The position numbers and the translations under genes were made by a program. Positions 1-5,043 of a stretch of DNA of 5,043 bases are shown here, one piece after another; position 1 is the first letter of the stretch; each line of letters opens with the position of its first letter. The stretch comes from Candidatus Adiutrix sp. (GTDB lineage: Bacteria; Desulfobacterota; Desulfarculia; Adiutricales; Adiutricaceae), in contig JAITBV010000045.1 in the NCBI GenBank assembly GCA_031283395.1, positions 1 to 5,043 on the forward strand, written 5' to 3'. The notes beneath the pieces were generated by a model. The model was not told where the DNA came from. It did not search any database and saw only the letters and a program-made list of their open reading frames with translations.

Positions 1-1508
1 TCCAGGCCGGTCCAGCCCCGGTCCAGAAAAATGTTGATGATGCCCAGGGCCCCGCGCCGGAGGGCGAAGGGGTCGGCCGCCCCGGTGGGAATGAGGCCCA
101 CGGCGAAGCAGCCGCAGATGGTGTCGAGCTTGTCGGCCACGCTCAGGATGGCCCCCAGGGAGGAAGCGGGCAGGTCCCCTCCGGCCCGGTTGGGCAGATA
201 GTGTTCCATGATGGCCTCGGCCACTTCCTGGTCCTCGCCGTCTTTCAAGGCGTATTCCCGGCCCATGAGGCCCTGGAGGGTGGGGAATTCCTGGACCACG
301 CCGGTGACCAGGTCGCACTTGCAGAGATCCGCGGCCCGTTCCAGCTTGGGCTTGAGGCTGGGCCCGGCCTGGTCGGCCAGCCCCAGGGCCAGGGCTTTGA
401 AACGCTCGACCTTTTCCCAGCTCGTGCCCATGAGTTTGTGGAAGACCACGCCCTTGAGGGCCTCGATGCGCTCTTCCAGCCGCGCCTTGCGGTCTTCATT
501 GTAGTAGAAACGGGCATCGTCCAGGCGGGCCCTGAGTACCCGTTCGTGGCCCTTGCGCACCACGTCCATGTCCCGGGCCCGGGTGTTGTTGACGGCGACG
601 AAATAGGGCGCCAGGCGGCCCTTGGAATCGGTGATGGCGAAATAGCGCTGGTGATCCTTCATGGCCGAGATGGCCACCGCCAGGGGCAGGTCCAGGAAGT
701 GGAAGTCGAAGTGGCCCAGGATGGCCACCGGCTCTTCCAGGAGGTTGGCCACTTCCTCCACCAGTTCCTCGTCTTTCACCAGGCGGAGATCCACGTTATG
801 TTCCCGGACCGCCCGTTCGATCTCCTGGCGCACCAGATCGCGGCGTGTTTCAAAATCGACCTGGACATGGGCCTCGGCCAGTTGGCTCTCATATTCGTCG
901 GGCGAGGTGATGATCACCACTTCGGGGTGGAGGAAGCGGTGGCCGTAGCTGACCCGGTCGGCCGTGGCCCCCTTGAAGCTTATGGGCAGCACTTCCCCGT
1001 CCAGCACGGCCAGGAGCCAGTGCACCGGCCGGACGAAGGAATGTTCTCCCGTGCCCCAGCGCATGGTTTTGGGGAAGGGCAGGGAGGCCAGGAGGTCGGG
1101 CAGGGTCTCGGCCAGGATGGCGTCCGCGGGCCGGCCCTTGACGTTTTTTTTCACCGCCAGGTATTGGCCCTTGGGCGTGGCCACGGTTTTCAGATCGCTC
1201 ACCGGCACGCCCTGTCCGCCGGCGAAGCCGGTGGCCGCCCGGGTGGGGTTGCCGTTGGAGTCGTAGGCCGCGGACAGGGGCGGCCCCACGATTTCCTCTT
1301 CTATGTCCGGCTGGTGGGGGGTCACGCCCCAGAGTCCGAAGGCCAGCCGCCTGGGCGCGCCCCAGATCTTGAAGCGTTCAAAGGGCAGGTGGGCCTCGGT
1401 GAGGACCCGGGGCAGCCGTTCTTCCAGAAACTTTATGGCCGGGGCGAAATAACCGGCCGGGATCTCTTCCACGCCCAGCTCTAAAATGAAGTTTTTGCCG
1501 CCGCTCAC
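1..1508 (-). CDS. glyS: Glycyl-tRNA synthetase beta subunit (partial, C terminus beyond left edge)
   Basis: Beta subunit of the bacterial alpha2beta2 glycyl-tRNA synthetase, which charges tRNA-Gly with glycine in the cytoplasm; the beta chain mainly binds tRNA while the alpha chain carries the catalytic class II core. I translated the minus strand by hand and found 502 uninterrupted codons from a GTG start to the left edge. Family landmarks in order: [14 protein letters not shown] (residues 7-20), a WGAPRRLAF block (49-57), PKTMRWG and SFVRPVHWL (146-165), [14 protein letters not shown] opening the HD-like helical domain (356-369), LQGLMG (411-416), HYLP (436-439) and DKLDTICG...DPFALRR (459-485). 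Full-length homologues are near 690 residues, so roughly the last 190, including the DALR-like anticodon-binding region, lie outside the window. The GTG start is chosen because the family N terminus begins there, a GGAG lies 8 bases upstream, and it overlaps the glyQ stop as GTGA, suggesting translational coupling. Confidence 0.97.
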   Translation of the reverse strand, partial: MSGGKNFILELGVEEIPAGYFAPAIKFLEERLPRVLTEAHLPFERFKIWGAPRRLAFGLWGVTPHQPDIEEEIVGPPLSAAYDSNGNPTRAATGFAGGQGVPVSDLKTVATPKGQYLAVKKNVKGRPADAILAETLPDLLASLPFPKTMRWGTGEHSFVRPVHWLLAVLDGEVLPISFKGATADRVSYGHRFLHPEVVIITSPDEYESQLAEAHVQVDFETRRDLVRQEIERAVREHNVDLRLVKDEELVEEVANLLEEPVAILGHFDFHFLDLPLAVAISAMKDHQRYFAITDSKGRLAPYFVAVNNTRARDMDVVRKGHERVLRARLDDARFYYNEDRKARLEERIEALKGVVFHKLMGTSWEKVERFKALALGLADQAGPSLKPKLERAADLCKCDLVTGVVQEFPTLQGLMGREYALKDGEDQEVAEAIMEHYLPNRAGGDLPASSLGAILSVADKLDTICGCFAVGLIPTGAADPFALRRGALGIINIFLDRGWTGL

Positions 1509-2407
1509 AGCCCGTTCTCCCAACGGCCCATGAGGGGGTGCCCCATGGCCTGTCTCTGCTCCACGTAAAGCCGGGCCGTCTCCCGGGCCAGGGCCCGCAC
1601 CCGCCCGATGAAACGGGTGCGTTCGGCCACGGAAATGGCTCCCCGGGCTTCCAGGAGGTTGAAGGTGTGCGAACACTTCAGGCAGTAGTCGTAGCCCGGC
1701 AGCACCAGGCCAAGCTCGGTCAGGCGCCGCGATTCTTCCTCGTAGGTGTCGAAAAGTTTGAAGAGCATGGGTATGTCGGCGTGCTCGAAGTTGTGCTTGG
1801 AGTATTCGACTTCGCCCTGGTGGTGCACGTCGCCGTAGCGGACGTGTCCGTTCCAGTCCAGGTCGTAGACATTGTCCACGCCCTGGAGATACATCGCCAG
1901 GCGCTCGATGCCGTAGGTGTATTCCACGGAGATCGGGGCCAGGTCAAAGCCGCCGACCTGCTGGAAGTAGGTGAACTGGGTCACTTCCATGCCGTCGAGC
2001 CAGACCTCCCAGCCTATGCCCCAGGCTCCCAGGGTGGGGGATTCCCAATCGTCCTCCACGAAGCGGATGTCGTGGTTCAGGGGGTCTATGCCCAGGGTCT
2101 TGAGGCTGTCGATATAGAGTTCCTGGGCCTCCAGGGGCGAGGGCTTGAGGATGACCTGGAATTGGTAATAGTGCTGTAGACGGTTGGGGTTTTCCCCGTA
2201 GCGCCCGTCGGTGGGCCGGCGGGAGGGCTGGACATAGGCCGTCCGCCAGGGCTCGGGGCCGAGGCAGCGCAAAGTGGTGGCCGGATGGAAGGTCCCGGCG
2301 CCGACTTCCATGTCGTAGGGCGAAAGGACCAGGCAGCCGCGCTCGGCCCAGAAGTGGGAAAGGGCCAGCACCACTTCCTGAAATGACTTGGGATGGTTAG
2401 GGAGCAT
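1505..2407 (-). CDS. glyQ: Glycyl-tRNA synthetase alpha subunit
   Basis: Catalytic alpha subunit of heterotetrameric glycyl-tRNA synthetase; it activates glycine with ATP and, with GlyS, transfers it to tRNA-Gly. The 300-residue product matches the family length (E. coli about 303) and is collinear with it from end to end. Visible blocks: FQEVVLAL and the [19 protein letters not shown] region (9-42), the motif 2 block [20 protein letters not shown] (59-78) followed by HYYQFQV, the [19 protein letters not shown] block (112-130), [19 protein letters not shown] (132-150) and the motif 3 block [14 protein letters not shown] (164-177). The C-terminal helical part carries [20 protein letters not shown] (240-259), a form I associate with Desulfobacterota. 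The ATG start is preceded by GAGGT and sits at the expected family N terminus. It lies 119 bases after the membrane protein gene and shares a 4-base overlap with glyS, so the two subunits are almost certainly cotranscribed. Confidence 0.98.
   Translation of the reverse strand: MLPNHPKSFQEVVLALSHFWAERGCLVLSPYDMEVGAGTFHPATTLRCLGPEPWRTAYVQPSRRPTDGRYGENPNRLQHYYQFQVILKPSPLEAQELYIDSLKTLGIDPLNHDIRFVEDDWESPTLGAWGIGWEVWLDGMEVTQFTYFQQVGGFDLAPISVEYTYGIERLAMYLQGVDNVYDLDWNGHVRYGDVHHQGEVEYSKHNFEHADIPMLFKLFDTYEEESRRLTELGLVLPGYDYCLKCSHTFNLLEARGAISVAERTRFIGRVRALARETARLYVEQRQAMGHPLMGRWENGL
1517..1520 (-). promoter_or_regulatory. Ribosome binding site for glyS, inside the end of glyQ
   Basis: The minus strand reads GGAG, 8 bases before the GTG at 1508-1506. 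It supports the GTG as the real glyS start even though no ATG is used, and it means ribosomes ending glyQ can reinitiate directly at glyS. Confidence 0.7.
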
Positions 2408-2410
2408 AAG

Positions 2411-2415
2411 ACCTC
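2411..2415 (-). promoter_or_regulatory. Ribosome binding site for glyQ
   Basis: The minus strand reads GAGGT, then CTT, then the ATG of glyQ. The core is a good match to the Shine-Dalgarno sequence but the spacing is short (4 bases between GAGG and ATG). No other in-frame start nearby fits the family N terminus better. Confidence 0.65.
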
Positions 2416-2459
2416 ATGACGGCCGGCATTGACGGGGGCGGATCACCCGGGGCGCTGTT

Positions 2460-2475
2460 TTCAGGGCTTCCTGAA
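2460..2475. repeat. Small perfect inverted repeat in the glyQ leader
   Basis: Six-base arms (minus strand TTCAGG and CCTGAA) flank a four-base AAGC loop. It would form a short hairpin in the glyQ leader RNA, about 52 bases before the start codon. It has no T-run on either strand, so it does not look like an intrinsic terminator. It could be a weak leader structure or chance. Confidence 0.35.
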
Positions 2476-2500
2476 GGCGAAGTCCGATTGGCGAAGTTCC
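2476..2500. repeat. Short direct repeat in the glyQ leader
   Basis: The plus strand carries GGCGAAGTCC at 2476-2485 and GGCGAAGTTCC at 2490-2500, identical apart from one inserted T and repeating at a 14-base period. It lies immediately downstream of the proposed -10 box, at the expected transcription start and first transcribed bases. This would suit an operator, but two copies this short may be coincidence. Confidence 0.35.
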
Positions 2501-2501
2501 C

Positions 2502-2530
2502 ATGCTAGCACAATCCCGGAGGCAATTCAA
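2502..2530 (-). promoter_or_regulatory. Putative sigma70-type promoter for glyQS
   Basis: On the minus strand a -35-like TTGAAT (2530-2525) is followed by a 17-base spacer and a -10-like TAGCAT (2507-2502). Each hexamer matches consensus at 4 of 6 positions, and a TG one base upstream of the -10 makes it an extended -10 element. The spacer is the optimal length. The -35 box overlaps the TGA stop of the upstream membrane protein gene. Transcription would begin near 2495, giving a leader of roughly 88 bases before glyQ. This is inferred from pattern only; glyQS might equally be read through from the upstream gene. Confidence 0.45.
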
Positions 2531-5001
2531 TCCGGGTCCTCGTTTTGGAGGGCCGTAAGTTCTTCCTCCACCGTGACCATGAGTTCAAGAGGGTCCGTCG
2601 CGCCGTCCGTCCCGGCCGGATTTGAGGGCCAGCGTTCCCGGCGCAGGGCTCCGCGCTCCTCCGGGGGCAGGAATTCCAGCCAGGCCTCGAAGCGGGGATC
2701 GCCCGTGGGGGTGTGGCGGGCGTGGAGCCGGGCCAGTTCGGCCTGTTCGTCCGGATCGTGAAAGGGGCCCAACAGGTCCGCCGGGTCGGCGTCGCCGTAG
2801 CCGGACAGGACCAGGGCCCGCCGGTCGTCGTGGGGGACCCTGAACAGCATCGTGGCCCGGGTGACCAGCCAGCGGGGCCGGCCCAGAAAGGATTCATAAC
2901 TTCCGCCGGGCGCCTCGGCCCGGGGAAACCACCATTCCATGAGGGGGGCGGCCCCGGCCACGTTGTATATTTCCCTGGCCGGCCGAGGGGCCAGGCGCTG
3001 CCGGAATTTTTCCAGGTCCCGGCCTTCGGAGACGGCCATGAACTCATATTCGCCCCCGGGCCGGAGCCGGATGGCCCGGTGCCCGAAGGGGGGCAGGGTC
3101 ATGGCCTGGCCGTTCGCGGTCACGGTCACGGCCGCGGGGAGACCGTTGTAGATGGTCACCTGGCTCAAGCCCTGGGTCCGGCCCTGCCAGACCAAAAGGG
3201 CCAGGGTCAGGGCGGCCAGGGCGGAACTGACCGGCCCCACCTTGAAGCGGGCGGAGGGATAATAGACCCGGGACGGCCGGGGTTTGGCCGGCGGGTCGGG
3301 AAGGTCGGCCGTGACAGGCGCGCTGGGGGCGGCGTGGGCTGGTCCGCCGTGACCCCCGGCCACCTGTTCTTCCGCGGTCAGAAGGCCGGCCAGGGCCATA
3401 TCCCGGAGTTGGGCCAGGGCCTGGTCCAGCCGGGCCCAGGCCTGGAGCCACTCCGACCGCCACCCGGGCCAGTTCGACTTGGCGGGCGGGTCCAGGTCCG
3501 CGGGGACCGGCCGGCCCAAACCGGCCAGGCGGTTCCGGATATCGGCCCAGACAGTGTAAAAATTTTCCGCGGCCGCCCCGGGAAAAGAGACCGGAAAAAG
3601 TTCCGGCCGCGCGTCGGCGGGGCATTTTTCAGTAGCCGACTGGGGGAAAAAGCCAAAGGCCGAGGTCTTGGCCGGCCGGGGGAAAAATCTTCCCGGCTTC
3701 CGGGCTGACAGCAGATCCTCCCGGGCCCGGGCCAGGGCCCGGCGGCCGTGTTCAGCCAGCCACAAAAGGGCGCCCCAGTCCCGCAGGGCCTCCGCCCAGC
3801 CCCGGCCCAGGGCTTCGGCCGCAGCCAGGTGGGCGGCCCGGCCGCGGGCATGGTGGATGAAGATCCGTTTCATTATCCGGTCGTAGCGGTCTTCCAGGTC
3901 CTCCAAATCTCCCGCGAGGTCCCAGGCGGGTCGGAAGCGGCCGTCCAGCCAGACCAGGCCGGTTTCCCCCTGGTCAGCCAAAAGGCCGGCCAAAAATTCT
4001 CCTTCCGCGGCGAGGAAGGCCGCGGCTTCCGCCTCCGGGGCCAGTTCCGGGGGGTAGAAGAGGCCCAGGTTTTTTTCAGGCCGGCCGGCGGCGTATAGTC
4101 CCTCCGGGGTCGGAGCGTAGAGGGTGACGGGCAGATCGGAAAACACCCCCCGGTAGCGCGGGTCAAGCCAGACTTCCCCGGGTCTGCCGGAGGCGGCGTG
4201 GTCCGCCCCGGCCTCGGGCCAGGGTTCGCCGACCTGGGCGCCGTAATGCGCGTCATTGTAAATGCGGGCCAGATCGGCCCGCAGCCGGGCCAGGCGGCGG
4301 ATCTGGCCATCCTCGTCAGCTTCCGGCGGATCCTTTCGGCTCCTCCGCCAGAGGTCCAGGGCCAGCCGGCGTTTGTAGATGGTCAGGTATTCCATCGGCC
4401 CGGGGTCGGCCCAGGCCTGAACGGCCTTGAAAACAATGAAGCCCCAGAAGCGCATCAACTGCCGGGTGGGACTGGTCAGGAGATGAAGCAGCCAGGCCGG
4501 GGCGGCCAGGGGCCAGGGCCCCCGCCAAAGGGCGCGGATAGCCAGGTCCAGGGGGCTGCGGTCCGCCATCAAAAGGCTAAGGCGGCCGACCCGGCCGCCG
4601 TGGGCCAAATGGGCCTCGGCCGCGGCCAGGATCCGGGCCTGATCTTCCGGCCCGGCCGCCGCGAAAAAGGCCGGGCCGGTTTTCAGGCGGCCGGGACCGG
4701 AGAAGGGCAGGAAGACGAGAGGGGGTTCCGCCAGGCCGAGGAAGACGGGCGGGCCGGATGGTTTCCGGGGCCGGTAAAAGGGGGCCTGGGCCAGGTGGAT
4801 GGTCATGGGCCCCAGGGTCAGCCAGAGAAGAAGGACGGCCGGGTCTAGGGCCAGGGCGGCCGGAAGCAGTTGATCGAGGGTCCTTCCCAGGAGGGTCAGG
4901 AGTCCGGCCCAGAAGGCCAGAAATAACAGGGTCAGGCCCGGGAGGATCAAGCGGGCGGTCAGTCGGTTGGTCCGGCCGGCGTCCGGGTCGGTTTCAGTCA
5001 T
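2527..5001 (-). CDS. Large multi-pass membrane protein, possible degenerate M48-like protease homologue
   Basis: Not firmly recognised. Residue numbers here count from the GTG at 5010; the preferred ATG at 5001 is residue 4, giving 824 residues. Seen: hydrophobic segments at about 20-42, 54-74, 186-200 (weaker) and 595-609; a charged helical stretch at 366-435; a Pro/Ala-rich linker at 550-580; and after the last membrane segment a Val/Thr/Gly-rich region (615-660) with IYNGLPAAVTVTANGQ, later EIYNVAGAAPLMEW (680-693). Residues 127-139 (ILAAAEAHLAHGG) lie where M48 metalloproteases carry HExxH plus HGD, but the first His and Glu are Ala. MEY at 206-208, after the third hydrophobic stretch, resembles the MEYDAD third-ligand block. 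I infer a membrane-anchored M48-related pseudoprotease with an extracytoplasmic C-terminal domain; no substrate or role is proposed. The ATG is preferred because AAAGAG lies 8 bases upstream; the GTG lacks such a site but forms a GTGA overlap with the upstream stop. The in-frame sequence stays open to the window edge, so a start further out is not excluded. Confidence 0.75.
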   Translation of the reverse strand: MTETDPDAGRTNRLTARLILPGLTLLFLAFWAGLLTLLGRTLDQLLPAALALDPAVLLLWLTLGPMTIHLAQAPFYRPRKPSGPPVFLGLAEPPLVFLPFSGPGRLKTGPAFFAAAGPEDQARILAAAEAHLAHGGRVGRLSLLMADRSPLDLAIRALWRGPWPLAAPAWLLHLLTSPTRQLMRFWGFIVFKAVQAWADPGPMEYLTIYKRRLALDLWRRSRKDPPEADEDGQIRRLARLRADLARIYNDAHYGAQVGEPWPEAGADHAASGRPGEVWLDPRYRGVFSDLPVTLYAPTPEGLYAAGRPEKNLGLFYPPELAPEAEAAAFLAAEGEFLAGLLADQGETGLVWLDGRFRPAWDLAGDLEDLEDRYDRIMKRIFIHHARGRAAHLAAAEALGRGWAEALRDWGALLWLAEHGRRALARAREDLLSARKPGRFFPRPAKTSAFGFFPQSATEKCPADARPELFPVSFPGAAAENFYTVWADIRNRLAGLGRPVPADLDPPAKSNWPGWRSEWLQAWARLDQALAQLRDMALAGLLTAEEQVAGGHGGPAHAAPSAPVTADLPDPPAKPRPSRVYYPSARFKVGPVSSALAALTLALLVWQGRTQGLSQVTIYNGLPAAVTVTANGQAMTLPPFGHRAIRLRPGGEYEFMAVSEGRDLEKFRQRLAPRPAREIYNVAGAAPLMEWWFPRAEAPGGSYESFLGRPRWLVTRATMLFRVPHDDRRALVLSGYGDADPADLLGPFHDPDEQAELARLHARHTPTGDPRFEAWLEFLPPEERGALRRERWPSNPAGTDGATDPLELMVTVEEELTALQNEDPD

Positions 5002-5006
5002 GGGCG

Positions 5007-5043
5007 TCACTCTTTGTGATAAGGCAGACGGTTCAAAATGGCG
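5007..5043 (-). CDS. C-terminal tail of an upstream gene (partial)
   Basis: One minus-strand frame entering from the right edge reads AILNRLPYHKE and then TGA at 5009-5007. The stop lies 5 bases before the preferred ATG of the membrane protein gene, or overlaps the alternative GTG as GTGA, the same junction type seen at glyQ/glyS. This spacing is typical of an operon, but eleven residues are too few to identify a product, and the frame could be open by chance. Confidence 0.4.
   Translation of the reverse strand, partial: AILNRLPYHKE
5010..5015 (-). promoter_or_regulatory. Weak ribosome binding site deciding the start of the membrane protein gene
   Basis: The minus strand reads AAAGAG followed by 8 bases (TGACGCCC) and ATG at 5001-4999. 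The spacing suits the ATG; the GTG at 5010-5008 overlaps this site and has no purine-rich sequence at a workable distance. The match to Shine-Dalgarno is only moderate. Confidence 0.4.

Noticed and set aside
201..1484. Long plus-strand open frame of 427 codons
   Set aside because: It is the exact codon-for-codon antisense of glyS. GC-rich codon use leaves few reverse-complement stops, and the glyS reading has family motifs throughout while this one has none.
1538..2179. Plus-strand open frame of 213 codons
   Set aside because: It lies wholly antisense within glyQ, whose identity is certain; it shows no independent coding evidence.
2460..2475. Intrinsic terminator for the membrane protein gene
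   Set aside because: The stem has only six pairs and is followed by AAAACAG rather than a T-run on the transcribed strand. It also lies downstream of the likely glyQ transcription start.
2408..2526. T-box riboswitch controlling glyQS
   Set aside because: The gap is only 119 bases, and neither the conserved T-box sequence nor a terminator/antiterminator pair is visible.
2713..3708. Plus-strand open frame of 331 codons, very rich in Gly and Pro
   Set aside because: It is antisense to the membrane protein gene, with composition typical of a GC-rich shadow frame, no recognisable motif and no convincing ribosome binding site.
4198..4848. Plus-strand open frame of 216 codons
   Set aside because: It is antisense to the N-terminal half of the membrane protein and consists of Gly/Gln/Pro-rich shadow sequence.

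Overview
The window is a GC-rich, gene-dense stretch of bacterial chromosome. Every gene I can support reads on the minus strand. In the direction of transcription (right to left) the order is: the last few codons of an upstream gene, a large unrecognised membrane protein of about 824 codons, glyQ, and the first 502 codons of glyS, which runs off the left edge. The split alpha/beta glycyl-tRNA synthetase is a bacterial type. The GlyQ C-terminal half ([31 protein letters not shown]) resembles, from memory, the version found in Desulfobacterota (former Deltaproteobacteria). With the high GC content this makes a sulfate-reducer-like or related lineage my best guess, at moderate confidence.

Right part (about 2527-5043). 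A membrane protein gene follows closely on, or overlaps by 4 bases, a reading frame entering from the right. The protein has two hydrophobic segments near its N terminus, a third around residues 186-200, a long helical middle, a fourth membrane segment near residue 600 and a C-terminal domain of beta-rich character. Its N-terminal third looks like a degenerate M48-type (HtpX/Ste24-like) metalloprotease. The place where HExxH would sit reads AAEAH, followed by LAHGG. A Met-Glu-Tyr stands where M48 enzymes usually carry the Glu zinc ligand. I therefore read it as a possible pseudoprotease. This is the most unusual item in the window and it is an inference from motif memory, not a search.

Middle (2408-2526). 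A 119-base gap holds a plausible sigma70-type promoter whose -35 box overlaps the stop codon of the membrane protein gene. It also holds a short direct repeat, a small perfect inverted repeat and the glyQ ribosome binding site. I see no T-box leader.

Left part (1-2407). glyQ and glyS form a tight two-gene operon joined by a GTGA stop/start overlap, an arrangement expected for subunits made in equal amounts for the alpha2beta2 glycyl-tRNA synthetase. No gene-free stretch exceeds 300 bases, and I found no RNA genes, mobile elements or CRISPR arrays.
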